Shown here: piece by piece, positions 17,855 to 27,440 of the stretch | How the letters are laid out: every line of letters begins with the position of its first letter | Numbering within the stretch: the stretch's first letter is position 1 | Source of the DNA: an uncultured Flavobacteriaceae bacterium | Lineage (GTDB): Bacteria; Bacteroidota; Bacteroidia; Flavobacteriales; Flavobacteriaceae | DNA length: 44,865 nucleotides | Direction of reading: 5' to 3' | NCBI GenBank assembly: GCA_938017825.1 | Contig: CALIJE010000083.1 | Span: 1 to 44,865 of the forward strand | The notes under the pieces: generated by a model | The model's database searches: none | Told to the model about the DNA's origin: nothing | Seen by the model: only the letters and a program-made list of their open reading frames with translations | Program-made: the position numbers and the translations under genes

Positions 17855-17886
17855 CATCCCATTAAAAAACAGATAATCCGTACAAG

Positions 17887-19209
17887 ATGAATATTACCAA
17901 AGAGCAGATAGATGAATTGAATGCAGTGGTAAAGGTCGCTATTTCAAAAGACGATTACCAAGATAAGGTAGACACCATTCTCAAAGACTATAGAAAACAG
18001 GCCAACATTCCTGGTTTTAGAAAGGGTCAAGTGCCTATCGGCTTAATTAAAAAACAATACGGAAAAGCCGTTTTGGTCGATGAGGTAAACAAATTGCTAC
18101 AAGACAACCTAAACAAGTATCTGACAGAAGAGAAGCTAGATGTTTTGGGCAATCCGTTACCAAAACAACGAGATAATTTTGATTGGGACAAAGAAGACTT
18201 CGATTTCGAGTTCGAGTTGGGACTTGCGCCCAGTTTTGAGGTGCCACTCAAAACCAAGAAGGCCATAACCCATTACAAGATCACCGCCGATAAAAAAATG
18301 GTATCCGAGCAAATAGAACGAATTCAGAAGCAATACGGTAAATTGGTTCAGAAGAAGGAAGTGAGCAAAAATGATGAAGTTACCGGAACGTTCAAAAACG
18401 AAGCTGAGGAAATAGACAATAAAACGACGCTTGAGTTAGACAAAATTAGTAGCAAAAAAGCCATAACGGGCTTGGTAGGCAAAAAAGTTGGCGATACGAT
18501 AAGCATGAGCACAAAAGGCTTGCTCAAGGAAGACTACTTATTGGCAAGCACCTTGGGCATAACGGCAGACAAGGCCAAGAACCTTAAAATCGATGTTGAC
18601 TTCGTTATCGAAGAAATAAATGAGAGAGAGCCGGCTGAGCTGAACCAAGAGCTTTTTGATAAGTTATTTGGTCCGGGAGCCATAACCTCCGAAAAAGAAC
18701 TTAGAGAGCGAATCAAAGCAGATTCCGAAAAACAGTTCGAGCAACAAGCTGAGCAAAAATTGCTTAACGATGTTACCGAATACTTCATCGAAAATACCAA
18801 ATTTGATCTCCCCACTGGCTTCCTTACCAAATGGATTCAGATGACCGGGGAAAAACCGTTGACCGCTGAAGAAGCCGCCGAGGAATTCGAAAAGTCGGAA
18901 AAAGGATTGCGCTATCAGCTAATCGAAGGCAAGATCATCAAGGATAACGATGTTCAAATTCAATTTGAAGAATTGAAGGAATTTGCCAAAGGGTTCATCA
19001 AATCGCAGATGGCACAATTTGGTCAACTGAATCCTGCCGAGGAGGAGTTAGACAATATAGCGGCAAGGGTGTTGGGCAATGAAGATGAAGTGAAGCGCTT
19101 ATCGGAACAATTAATGAGTCAAAAATTACTCGCACTATATAAAGAAAAGGCAAACCTCAAGGTCAAAGAGGTTACTTATGAAAAGTTTGTGAAAGAGGTA
19201 TACGGGTAG
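17887..19209 (+). CDS. tig: Trigger factor
   Basis: 440 residues. The ribosome-binding loop signature GFRKGQVP lies at residues 43-50. A divergent FKBP-like middle domain follows (about residues 150-235) and a long helical C-terminal cradle (EKELRERIKADSEKQ to the end). It is the co-translational chaperone that docks at the ribosome exit tunnel. It is followed directly by clpP and clpX, the same gene order as in many bacteria, but a terminator separates tig from clpP. Confidence 0.95.
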   Translation: MNITKEQIDELNAVVKVAISKDDYQDKVDTILKDYRKQANIPGFRKGQVPIGLIKKQYGKAVLVDEVNKLLQDNLNKYLTEEKLDVLGNPLPKQRDNFDWDKEDFDFEFELGLAPSFEVPLKTKKAITHYKITADKKMVSEQIERIQKQYGKLVQKKEVSKNDEVTGTFKNEAEEIDNKTTLELDKISSKKAITGLVGKKVGDTISMSTKGLLKEDYLLASTLGITADKAKNLKIDVDFVIEEINEREPAELNQELFDKLFGPGAITSEKELRERIKADSEKQFEQQAEQKLLNDVTEYFIENTKFDLPTGFLTKWIQMTGEKPLTAEEAAEEFEKSEKGLRYQLIEGKIIKDNDVQIQFEELKEFAKGFIKSQMAQFGQLNPAEEELDNIAARVLGNEDEVKRLSEQLMSQKLLALYKEKANLKVKEVTYEKFVKEVYG

Positions 19210-19237
19210 ATTTACACAGAAATTTAAGTATCTTTAC

Positions 19238-19270
19238 GGTGCCGAAACGAAAATTTTCGGCACCTTTTTT
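19238..19270 (+). terminator. Terminator between tig and clpP
   Basis: GGTGCCGAAA (19238-19247) pairs with TTTCGGCACC (19255-19264), followed by T6. It partly or wholly insulates tig from clpP. Confidence 0.88.
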
Positions 19271-19297
19271 GTCTAAAAAATCGAAGAAAGAAACCAC

Positions 19298-19978
19298 ATG
19301 GATTACGGAAAAGAATTCAAGAATTACGCAATAAATCATCAAGGCATAAGCAGCACCTACTATGATCAAATCATTAGTAGCATGTATCCCGTAAATATGA
19401 CCCCTAACATTATTGAGGAACGTCAAATGAACGTTATTGCCATGGATGTATATTCTAGACTGATGATGGACCGCATTATCTTTCTAGGTACTGGCATAAA
19501 CGATCAAGTGGCCAATATCGTGCAAGCGCAATTATTGTTTTTGGAAAGTGTCGATGCCTCTAAGGATATTCAGATCTATATCAACTCGCCAGGCGGAAGT
19601 GTGTATGCCGGTCTGGGCATTTATGATACCATGCAATTCATTAAGCCCGATGTTGCGACAATTTGCACAGGTATGGCGGCTTCAATGGGAGCGGTATTAT
19701 TGTGCGCAGGTGAAAAAGGAAAACGAAGTGGATTAACCCACTCTAGGGTAATGATTCACCAACCGATGGGTGGGGCTCAAGGTCAGGCCAGTGATATTGA
19801 AATTACGGCTCGTGAAATCTTGAAATTGAAGGACGAACTTTACGAAATCATCGCTAGCCACTCGGGCCAAACGGTTAAAAAAGTGACCGAAGATAGTGAC
19901 CGTGATTATTGGATGAAAGCCGATGTTGCCAAAAAATATGGCATGATTGACGAGATTTTAGTAAGAGATCGGAGTTAA
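19298..19978 (+). CDS. clpP: ATP-dependent Clp protease proteolytic subunit
   Basis: 226 residues. The catalytic triad is complete: Ser129 (GMAASMGA), His154 (MIHQPMGG) and Asp203 (DSDRDYWM), a constant 18-residue offset from the E. coli precursor numbering. The N-terminal 30 residues are a longer leader than in E. coli. It forms the barrel that degrades substrates unfolded by ClpX, encoded 96 bp downstream. Confidence 0.97.
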   Translation: MDYGKEFKNYAINHQGISSTYYDQIISSMYPVNMTPNIIEERQMNVIAMDVYSRLMMDRIIFLGTGINDQVANIVQAQLLFLESVDASKDIQIYINSPGGSVYAGLGIYDTMQFIKPDVATICTGMAASMGAVLLCAGEKGKRSGLTHSRVMIHQPMGGAQGQASDIEITAREILKLKDELYEIIASHSGQTVKKVTEDSDRDYWMKADVAKKYGMIDEILVRDRS

Positions 19979-20074
19979 ATTCGACGAAATGTCCAATTCT
20001 TCGGGTCTATAACCTAAAATCAATAAACCAAAAGCAGTAATCTTTCGTTAGATTTACTAGTTGAAGGAAATAGT

Positions 20075-21310
20075 ATGGCAAAGGAAAACTTAGAATGCTC
20101 TTTTTGTGGTCGTAAAAAACCAGATACCAATCTTTTGATTGCAGGTTTGGACGCGCATATTTGTGATCGTTGTATCGAACAAGCACATGGTATTGTATCG
20201 GAAGAATCTAAACAGACCAAGACAAACGACCTATCCGCTGAGCTGGTCTTAAAAAAACCTTTGGAAATCAAAGAGTTTTTAGACACCTTCATTATCGGCC
20301 AGGAGCGCACGAAAAAAGTTATGTCGGTCGCGGTATACAATCACTATAAAAGATTGTTGCAACCAATTTCCAAAGACAACGAAATTGAAATTCAGAAAAG
20401 TAATATTGTAATGGTCGGCCAGACCGGTACGGGCAAGACCCTTATGGCAAAAACAGTGGCCCGTATGCTCAATGTACCTTTGGCAATTGTTGACGCCACG
20501 GTACTCACCGAAGCCGGGTATGTAGGTGAAGATGTAGAAAGCATTCTTACCCGCCTGCTGCAAGCGGCAGATTACAATCTAGAAAAAGCTGAAAGAGGAA
20601 TCGTTTTCATAGATGAGATCGATAAAATCGCCCGTAAGGGAGATAACCCCTCCATTACCAGAGACGTATCTGGGGAAGGTGTTCAGCAAGGGCTTCTAAA
20701 ATTATTGGAAGGAACAGTGGTCAACGTTCCTCCAAAAGGCGGGCGCAAGCATCCTGATCAAAAGTTTATCGAAGTAAATACCGAAAATATACTATTCATT
20801 GCTGGAGGCGCTTTTGACGGCATAGAACGCACCATTACCAAACGCTTGAACATGCAGGCGGTAGGTTACAGCGCTTCTAAATCGGACGAAAATCTCGACG
20901 AGACCAATATGCTCCAGTATATTATTCCAAAAGATTTAAAAGAGTTCGGTCTAATTCCGGAAATTATCGGACGTTTACCCGTTCTGACCCATATGAACCC
21001 CTTAGATGCCAAAACACTACGCGCGATTTTGACAGAACCCAAAAATGCCATCATCAAACAATATGAAAAGCTGTTTGAAATGGATAGCATCAAATTCAGC
21101 ATTACGGAACAAGCACTTGATTTTATCGTAGAGAAGGCGATTGAATACAAATTGGGTGCCCGTGGTCTTCGCTCGTTATGTGAAGCCATATTTACCGATG
21201 CTATGTTCGAAATGCCCAGTAGCGGTGAAACTGAATTCAAAGTAACGAAGCCTTACGCAGAAGATAAGATTTCGTACGAGACCATTAAAAAACTCAAGGC
21301 AGTCTCCTAA
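20075..21310 (+). CDS. clpX: ATP-dependent protease ATP-binding subunit ClpX
   Basis: 411 residues. The N-terminal zinc-binding domain has Cys8, Cys11, Cys30 and Cys33. The AAA+ module has Walker A GQTGTGKT from residue 115, Walker [12 protein letters not shown], the [14 protein letters not shown] pore-side helix and the sensor/arginine segments GADGIERTI-like and KLGARGLRS. The ClpP-docking loop appears in modified form. It unfolds tagged proteins and feeds ClpP. Confidence 0.97.
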   Translation: MAKENLECSFCGRKKPDTNLLIAGLDAHICDRCIEQAHGIVSEESKQTKTNDLSAELVLKKPLEIKEFLDTFIIGQERTKKVMSVAVYNHYKRLLQPISKDNEIEIQKSNIVMVGQTGTGKTLMAKTVARMLNVPLAIVDATVLTEAGYVGEDVESILTRLLQAADYNLEKAERGIVFIDEIDKIARKGDNPSITRDVSGEGVQQGLLKLLEGTVVNVPPKGGRKHPDQKFIEVNTENILFIAGGAFDGIERTITKRLNMQAVGYSASKSDENLDETNMLQYIIPKDLKEFGLIPEIIGRLPVLTHMNPLDAKTLRAILTEPKNAIIKQYEKLFEMDSIKFSITEQALDFIVEKAIEYKLGARGLRSLCEAIFTDAMFEMPSSGETEFKVTKPYAEDKISYETIKKLKAVS

Positions 21311-21329
21311 ATTGCCGATTAAAGAATAT

Positions 21330-21363
21330 AAAAAATGCCCTTCGCAATCGAAGGGCATTTTTT
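21330..21363. terminator. Bidirectional terminator after clpX
   Basis: A 15-bp perfect stem (21330-21344 with 21349-21363), CAAT loop, A-run and T-run on opposite sides. It closes clpX and the convergent hydrolase gene. Confidence 0.92.
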
Positions 21364-21382
21364 GTACACTAAATAAACACTA

Positions 21383-21940
21383 TTAAACTACTTTCTTGAT
21401 CTCCTTAGGTTTCATCGTCGCGATATTGAGAAGATCCTGGCAAATTTTGCCTATTATTTTTTCATCGGTATAACACTCATGTCCAAAATTTTGAATGACC
21501 TCTAATTCGGAATCCAACTTCTCGGCCCATTCCTCAGAGGGTTTATAGTTATCGTTTCCACCATAAAGTAAGGTAGTCGGACAATTTGGTTTTAAATTCT
21601 CCATGCGCACCCTGGTCGCGGAAGCCGCATATAAAGACTTCATGGGCAACCCTTTTAGGGCCGCTTTCCAGGCGATGGTACCACCCGTGCTAAAAGCCAA
21701 GTAGTGTGAGGGTGTTGTTTCTTTCTTTAACAAATGAGCCACAGCGGTATCAATGCCGTTTTCCACAAAGGCCGCATGAAGATTTTCTTTAGATTGTATC
21801 GTAAGGTCGATGTTCGACAACTGTTGAATATCGTAAAATACGATGTTATAATATTGTTGAAGATAGCCAAGGTAGGATGTAATCCAGAGTCCTTTTTTCA
21901 CTCCCCACATATCGGAGAGTACAACGAGTCTTTCAGCCAT
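21383..21940 (-). CDS. Small alpha/beta-hydrolase-like protein
   Basis: 185 residues. The nucleophile-elbow-like YLAFSTGGTIAW (about residue 82) has the GxSxG shape with Ala first; LLYGGNDNYKP (about residue 124) and IQNFGHECY (about residue 152) supply the acid and histidine positions expected of an alpha/beta hydrolase. It lacks a lid domain and is shorter than usual (250-300). The substrate is unknown. The reading starts with MAERLVVLSDMWG. Confidence 0.6.
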   Translation of the reverse strand: MAERLVVLSDMWGVKKGLWITSYLGYLQQYYNIVFYDIQQLSNIDLTIQSKENLHAAFVENGIDTAVAHLLKKETTPSHYLAFSTGGTIAWKAALKGLPMKSLYAASATRVRMENLKPNCPTTLLYGGNDNYKPSEEWAEKLDSELEVIQNFGHECYTDEKIIGKICQDLLNIATMKPKEIKKVV

Positions 21941-22056
21941 AGTTTTAGATTCAATTAGACGTTCGGTTAAGTTTCGTTCGCTAATTTGAGTTTAAAACGA
22001 CAGAAATCCACATTTATTTGTTCATTTGAGGCAATTCTTCGACATAGGTACCCTTT

Positions 22057-22671
22057 TTAATGATTTTTGGCCATGGCAAGGGTATGGGATGCGAATGGCT
22101 TTTTCAAGAACCATACATTTAGACCGTTTTTTGAATTGTGCCATTTTTTGTACACCTCAAAGCCCAATCTTTCGTATCCTATTTTCAGCTCCCTACGAGT
22201 GGTTTCCGCATAAATATCCAATTGTTGCTTCTTGGCACTCTCAAAAATCTTCCTTTTAAATGCTGTAGGCGAGGTTCTTGGGTGTTCATCGGGATCTACG
22301 CCAATAAACCACACATATAAGAATTGACACTTATTCGCCCTTAATTTGTTGACCATTCGGTTATGGCGCCATATCTGTTGCAAGCGCAAAATGGGAAGGG
22401 CCGTAATGGCAAGTCTCAGTTGGTAGTAGAAATCCAACATGTCTTTCTTGCGCTCATCGAAGCGAAAGTAAATGGCTACGCCCTTACCGTTCTGTGTAAC
22501 ATACACGCCTTTGCGCCGAATGGCGAAGTCGAACGCATATTGCATGACCTTGGCGATATGTTTGTCTTTATTGAATCCTCTGGTGATAAACAGCATCGTT
22601 GGATTGTCATTGAATGCCTTCTGCAGTACTTTGACTACCCTATCCCTATCGTTTCTAGTTGCGCGTCTCAT
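22057..22671 (-). CDS. GNAT-family N-acetyltransferase-like protein
   Basis: 204 residues. It starts MRRATRNDRDRVVKVLQKAF, typical of GNAT proteins; FLYVWFIGVDPDEHPRTSPTAFKRKIFE fits strand 4 and the acetyl-CoA P-loop (normally V.P..RG.G), here degenerate; LDIYAETTRRELKIGYERLGFEVYKKW fits the C-terminal half. Stops 11 bp downstream of the desaturase in transcription order, so the two are probably co-transcribed. The acceptor is unknown. Confidence 0.65.
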   Translation of the reverse strand: MRRATRNDRDRVVKVLQKAFNDNPTMLFITRGFNKDKHIAKVMQYAFDFAIRRKGVYVTQNGKGVAIYFRFDERKKDMLDFYYQLRLAITALPILRLQQIWRHNRMVNKLRANKCQFLYVWFIGVDPDEHPRTSPTAFKRKIFESAKKQQLDIYAETTRRELKIGYERLGFEVYKKWHNSKNGLNVWFLKKPFASHTLAMAKNH

Positions 22672-22682
22672 ATCGTGTGCGT

Positions 22683-23753
22683 TTAAAGTTCCGTAGCGAG
22701 ATATTTCAATCGCTTAAAATGTGATCTGGTACAGGTAAAAAGGTTGGGGTAATGGGTATAGTTCAAACCATGTGCTTGTGCGTACTTCTTTATTAGCGGT
22801 GTTATTTCGGGATAATATATATGGGGCACTTGCGGAAACAGATGATGCGCTACATGATGATTAAAACCGGCAAAAAAATGAAGTGTAAACCTACTAGTTG
22901 AACTAAAATCGGCCGTGGTAACCAACTGATGCGTAGCCCAGGAGTGCGGTAGCCTACCATATTCATCCGGAAGAACAATTTCCTGTACCTCCCCGACATG
23001 GGTACTGATCAGCGCAAAAGTGGTGACGATACTCGCCACGATATGAAAAACAAAAAAACCAATAAGGACGGTTCCGATCTGCTGCGTTACCATAAAGGGG
23101 ATGATCAAAAAGGCAAGCAGATGCCAAATCTTAGCCCCAAATAGCTTAATTACCTCGTTCCTGGGGTGTCTTTTTATAGTCTTGGCCCCGAACCGCTTTT
23201 TGCTCAAATCCTTAAAATCACGAATAAAAAACCACAAAAAGGTGTAGAGACAAAATGCAAAAGGCATATACAGGTGTTGAAACTTGTGCCGGCCCAAATA
23301 CTCTTGATGTTGCGACAAACGTATGATATTTGTCTGCTCAATGTCTAGATCTACATCTTTTACATTGGCAAAGGCATGGTGCGACGAATTATGCCGTAAC
23401 TCCCAGAAATACGCACTCGTTCCCCATAGGAAAAATACATTTTTGGCCAGCCTGTTCACCTTACGATTGGTCGAAAAATTGCGGTGAACGGCCTCATGCC
23501 CAATATTCAAAATCATGGGTAAGGCCAAAACGCCCAGCAAAGCCATAAGGAACACATGTATGCCCCCTTTAACTGGCACAAGGTACATGGTGAGCATGAT
23601 CCCCATAAAAAGTCCCTGCAATACAATGGCCTTGAACGCTATTTTTTTGGCAGCCTTTTTTCGAAACTCTTTCGGTAAAATTTTAAACACTTCGGGCTTA
23701 AGTTCTTCGAAAAAACCACCCTCCTCCTCTACTGCATACGTTAACCTACTCAT
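22683..23753 (-). CDS. Membrane fatty acid desaturase family protein
   Basis: 356 residues with four hydrophobic stretches and the three histidine boxes of the di-iron desaturase superfamily: HEAVHR (about residue 88), HNSSHH (about residue 120) and HHVAHH near residue 302. It should insert a double bond or hydroxyl into a lipid chain at the inner membrane using O2. The following GNAT-like gene is 11 bp away. An AraC-type gene lies upstream and may control it. Confidence 0.85.
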   Translation of the reverse strand: MSRLTYAVEEEGGFFEELKPEVFKILPKEFRKKAAKKIAFKAIVLQGLFMGIMLTMYLVPVKGGIHVFLMALLGVLALPMILNIGHEAVHRNFSTNRKVNRLAKNVFFLWGTSAYFWELRHNSSHHAFANVKDVDLDIEQTNIIRLSQHQEYLGRHKFQHLYMPFAFCLYTFLWFFIRDFKDLSKKRFGAKTIKRHPRNEVIKLFGAKIWHLLAFLIIPFMVTQQIGTVLIGFFVFHIVASIVTTFALISTHVGEVQEIVLPDEYGRLPHSWATHQLVTTADFSSTSRFTLHFFAGFNHHVAHHLFPQVPHIYYPEITPLIKKYAQAHGLNYTHYPNLFTCTRSHFKRLKYLATEL

Positions 23754-23850
23754 AACCGCTAGCTTTAAAGTTGACTCAAAACTATGTTCATGAGTAAATT
23801 GGAAGTCCGAGAATCGATAAATTCAAAGAATTCGGACAAGTTTTGGAACG

Positions 23851-24990
23851 CTAACCGTGCAGTTTTCTATAGGCTGTAGGCGTGCTACCGGCAAATTTCT
23901 TAAACGCGGCATAAAAGGTCGATTTGGAGTTAAATCCGCATTCTAAACCAATCGAAGCAATGGTATATGCCTTGAATTCCGGGTTTTGCAACAGCTTTTT
24001 TGCCTCTTCTATTCGTAGCGAATTAATATAGTCAGAGAAATTGGTGCCACTATACTGGTTCACCAACATCGAAAGCTTTCCGGTGCTTAGTTGTACTTCT
24101 TCAGACAATTTTTCCAAACTCAATTGGGGATCCAAGAATATTTGTTGGGCCACTATATTTTGGTGTATTTCACCAAACTCCTCTTGGTGTTTTTCGTTCT
24201 TGTTCGATTCCTTTTTTACCGTAACCGTTTGCAGCTCCTTTAGAGGACCGTTACCACGAATTTCATTTCTCAAGACAATTCTATCTTTTAGTACCACATA
24301 CCGAAAGAAGGCCTGATAACCGATCCAATAAATCAAAACCGAAGAAGCAATTCGCAACGGGTAATAGCTCCGTGGTGCCTTGATCGTATCTGAAAAAATG
24401 TTCAGAAGTACCGCTATGCCCCATAGAACGAAGATTACGCCTCCCCATTTGATAAAACGCTTTATCCATTTAAGATCATCATACGCCAATATATCAGGAT
24501 ATAACTCCGGGTAGCGAAATATCAGTTGGATCGCCTTGTAAAATATGAATATGGAATAAAGTAGTGTCACGGCGTCCTCCAGCGCATTGTACATAGGTAA
24601 TACGCCAATATCGAGTGTGCCTTTATCGATCAAGATCAACACCACGGCCCGTGCGATCAGCTCCGCGATTACGACTGCAATGGTAAGCCTAAGAAAGGGT
24701 ACACGTTTTTTTTCAATTCCCAGATAGTAGATCAAAAAGGCATAAAACATAGGTAGTATGAGCACATACCATGGGAATACAAAGTGCTTGGCAAAGAAAA
24801 AATCAAACACAAAACCTTTCTCGATCAGCCATGATTGAAGATTGTTCAAGGAGAGAAATAGCACCAGTAGATTTAGGAAAACCACAGGTTTTTCAATCTT
24901 TTTTCTAGCCAAAAAAGTAGCGATATTAAAAATGAATCCTTGAATGGCACCGGCTACCAGAAGAAAATATAGAATGGCGGTCAAGTTCAT
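23851..24990 (-). CDS. AraC-family regulator with membrane N-terminus
   Basis: 379 residues. Seven hydrophobic segments occupy about residues 5-240; a short linker leads to an AraC/XylS DNA-binding domain at about residues 275-378, with the first helix-turn-helix in LSLEKLSEEVQLSTGKLSML and the second in TIASIGLECGFNSKSTFYAAFK, ending TPTAYRK. This membrane-sensor architecture is typical of Flavobacteriia. The ligand is unknown; the neighbouring desaturase and GH3 genes suggest lipid or acyl metabolism as its regulon (inference). Confidence 0.88.
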   Translation of the reverse strand: MNLTAILYFLLVAGAIQGFIFNIATFLARKKIEKPVVFLNLLVLFLSLNNLQSWLIEKGFVFDFFFAKHFVFPWYVLILPMFYAFLIYYLGIEKKRVPFLRLTIAVVIAELIARAVVLILIDKGTLDIGVLPMYNALEDAVTLLYSIFIFYKAIQLIFRYPELYPDILAYDDLKWIKRFIKWGGVIFVLWGIAVLLNIFSDTIKAPRSYYPLRIASSVLIYWIGYQAFFRYVVLKDRIVLRNEIRGNGPLKELQTVTVKKESNKNEKHQEEFGEIHQNIVAQQIFLDPQLSLEKLSEEVQLSTGKLSMLVNQYSGTNFSDYINSLRIEEAKKLLQNPEFKAYTIASIGLECGFNSKSTFYAAFKKFAGSTPTAYRKLHG

Positions 24991-25009
24991 CTTTAAAGAA
25001 CGTATTGCA

Positions 25010-26524
25010 TTAACTATTCATACGAAGAAGTTCCTCGAGGTAATCTCTTTTATTAGACAATCTAGGAATCTTATGCTGCCCGCCTAACTTGTCTTTCGAC
25101 TTTAACCAATCATAAAAAAGTTGCTCTCTGGCAATATGCAGCTTAGGCATTGTGAGGGTAGTATTATTGTAGCGTTTGGCCTCATAGTCAGAATTAAGCG
25201 ATTTTAGTGCGTTGTCTAAAAATTCTGTAAAATGGGCCAGGTCTTCCGGTTGTTTTCTAAACTCGATGATCCATTCATGGGCACCCTTTTCCTTGCCCGA
25301 CATAAAAATAGGACCAGCCGTATAATCGATTATCTCGGATCCTGTTTTCGAACAGACACTCTTTAGGGCCTCCTCGGCATTTTCGATGATCAATTCTTCC
25401 CCGAATACATTAATATGATGCTTGGTACGCCCGGTGACTTTTATTCTATAAGGATCTAGGGAGGTAAAACGTACTGTATCCCCGATCTTGTAGCGCCAGA
25501 GTCCGGCATTGGTCGTAATGACAATGGCATAGTTCACATTGCGTTTTACTTCCCAAAGGGGGATTGCTTTTTCGTTCGCGTGCCCATATTCGTCCATCGG
25601 AATGAATTCGTAAAAGATCCCATAATCCAACATCAAGAGCAGGTCGCTTGCATTGTTGCGATCTTGTATGGCAAAAAAGCCTTCCGACGCATTATAAATT
25701 TCGTAATAATTAAAACTTTTGCGCGGCAGTAACTTTTCGTATTGCTCCTTGTAGGGATTAAAACTAACCCCTCCATGAAAATAGACTTCTAAATGCTCCC
25801 ACACTTCAAACAAATGCGCTTTGCCCGTTTGCTCCAAAACGCCGTTCAATAAAACCAGCATCCAGGAAGGAACGCCCGACAAACTTGTTACCTTTTCTTG
25901 TGAACTTTCACGAATGATAGCGGGCAACTTTTTTTCCCATTCACTCATTAATGAAACCTTACTACTGGGCGTACTGCTCAACTCTGCCCAAAGCGGCATG
26001 TTATCGATTAGTATTGCAGACAGGTCCCCGAAAAACGACCCATTGTCTTCATATAATTCTTTACTCCCCCCTAATCGAAGACCCTTTCCGGTGAACAATT
26101 GCGAATTTTCATTGTTGTTCAAATAAAGGCAGAGCATATCCTTGCCAGACTTAAAGTGGCAATCGTCTAGCGCCTCAGCGCTTACAGGAATGAACTTGCT
26201 CTTCGCATTCGTTGTGCCGCTGCTCTTCGCAAACCATTTGATCGCAGTGGGCCAGAACACGTTTTGCTCCCCTTTACGGGTACGTTCGATCATAGGCTCG
26301 ATCTGCTCATACGAAACAACGGGTACCCGATCTCTAAAGGTCTCATAGTTGGAAATGGACTCAAAGTCGTACTTCTTACCAACTTCGGTATCCTCTGCCA
26401 ATTCTAGAAGTTGATGCAATACCTCTTCCTGTACCTCGGCAGGATATTTCAGAAAAAGTTCTATTTGGTGATACCGCTTTTTGAGCAACCATGACGCTAT
26501 CGAATTAAATAATGGTATCGGCAT
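25010..26524 (-). CDS. GH3-family acyl-adenylate/amide synthetase-like protein
   Basis: 504 residues, full length for the GH3 family (ANL-like adenylating enzymes; in plants they conjugate amino acids to hormones). ATP-binding stretches include WFAKSSGTTNAKSKFIPVS (about residue 98), YYEIYNASEGFFAIQD (about residue 275) and GLWRYKIGDTVRFTS with TGRTKHHINVFGEELI. The bacterial role is not settled. It is the most upstream gene of a leftward run with the AraC, desaturase, GNAT and hydrolase genes, which may form an acyl-conjugate pathway (inference). Confidence 0.85.
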   Translation of the reverse strand: MPIPLFNSIASWLLKKRYHQIELFLKYPAEVQEEVLHQLLELAEDTEVGKKYDFESISNYETFRDRVPVVSYEQIEPMIERTRKGEQNVFWPTAIKWFAKSSGTTNAKSKFIPVSAEALDDCHFKSGKDMLCLYLNNNENSQLFTGKGLRLGGSKELYEDNGSFFGDLSAILIDNMPLWAELSSTPSSKVSLMSEWEKKLPAIIRESSQEKVTSLSGVPSWMLVLLNGVLEQTGKAHLFEVWEHLEVYFHGGVSFNPYKEQYEKLLPRKSFNYYEIYNASEGFFAIQDRNNASDLLLMLDYGIFYEFIPMDEYGHANEKAIPLWEVKRNVNYAIVITTNAGLWRYKIGDTVRFTSLDPYRIKVTGRTKHHINVFGEELIIENAEEALKSVCSKTGSEIIDYTAGPIFMSGKEKGAHEWIIEFRKQPEDLAHFTEFLDNALKSLNSDYEAKRYNNTTLTMPKLHIAREQLFYDWLKSKDKLGGQHKIPRLSNKRDYLEELLRMNS

Positions 26525-26530
26525 TTTGGG

Positions 26531-26538
26531 TATCTTTG
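26531..26538 (+). promoter_or_regulatory. -7 promoter element of the DUF2797 gene
   Basis: TATCTTTG matches TAnnTTTG in the divergent gap, 53 bases ahead of the DUF2797 ATG; a 12-bp palindrome GCTAAATTTAGC follows at 26544-26555. Confidence 0.45.
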
Positions 26539-26591
26539 ATTTGGCTAAATTTAGCTTTAAAACTAATCATTTTCAAATAAGAAATTCTTTT

Positions 26592-27386
26592 ATGCGGTAT
26601 GAAGGTGTCTTACGAAAAATGCAGACCGAAATGGGGAGTCCAATTCAATATTATTTGGTTTTTGAAAATGACTTTTTGAACCTCAACCAGGTATTGAACA
26701 AGAGCCTAAAATTAGATTTGATCAAGCATCAGTGTTTAAACTGTGGCAATGACAGGCCTATTTTCAGACAGGGTTTTTGCAAAAGTTGTTTTTTTGAGAT
26801 TCCGTCTGCCGGGGATTGGATCATGCGTCCTGAATTGAGCACGGCCCATTTGGGCAAGGCCGACAGGGATCTGGACTATGAAAAAAAAGTACAACTACAG
26901 CCCCATATCGTTTATCTGGCCAACTCGAGCAATATTAAAGTTGGGGTAACGCGTAAAACCCAGGTGCCCACGCGATGGATCGATCAAGGAGCGCACGAAG
27001 CCATAGAAATCGTAGAAGTGCCGAATCGTTATTTGGCCGGCATCACCGAGGTTGCCTTGAAAGACCATGTCGGGGACAAGACCAATTGGCGCAAAATGCT
27101 TACCAATACTACCGTAGATGAAAACTTGGCTGAATGGCGCAATAAGCTTAGGCAACACATTCCCGAGGAGGCCGCGGCCTACTTTATCGCAAGTAACCAA
27201 GAAACACATTTAGAATTCCCAGTGCTCCGTTATCCTGACAAGGTAAAGAGCCTAAACTTGAGCAAGACCCCAAGTTTTGAGGGCACATTAAAAGGCATTA
27301 AGGGCCAGTACCTCATCTTTGAAGACGATACGGTTTTCAATGTTAGAGGAAACGAAGGAAATTATGTAGCACTTTCAATACACTAG
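26592..27386 (+). CDS. DUF2797 family protein with zinc-ribbon-like CxxC pairs
   Basis: 264 residues from ATG 26592; the upstream part of the frame overlaps the GH3 gene and is not needed. A Cys cluster (CLNCGNDRPIFRQGFCKSCF, about residues 50-69) looks like a treble-clef or ribbon zinc site. After it, IVYLANSSNIKVGVTRKTQVPTRW (starts about residue 108) resembles the YIG-strand and KIGxT/R motif of GIY-YIG or T5orf172-type domains. DUF2797 is my family assignment from memory. A nucleic-acid role is inference. Confidence 0.72.
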   Translation: MRYEGVLRKMQTEMGSPIQYYLVFENDFLNLNQVLNKSLKLDLIKHQCLNCGNDRPIFRQGFCKSCFFEIPSAGDWIMRPELSTAHLGKADRDLDYEKKVQLQPHIVYLANSSNIKVGVTRKTQVPTRWIDQGAHEAIEIVEVPNRYLAGITEVALKDHVGDKTNWRKMLTNTTVDENLAEWRNKLRQHIPEEAAAYFIASNQETHLEFPVLRYPDKVKSLNLSKTPSFEGTLKGIKGQYLIFEDDTVFNVRGNEGNYVALSIH

Positions 27387-27440
27387 TGGTGCACTATGTA
27401 TAGAATACAAGACCTAAAATTAAACGAACAACTTTTCGCT

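Noticed and set aside
23805-23837. GTCCGA/TCGGAC hairpin between the AraC and desaturase genes
   Set aside because: Six-base arms with a 21-base loop and no T-run; not distinguishable from chance.
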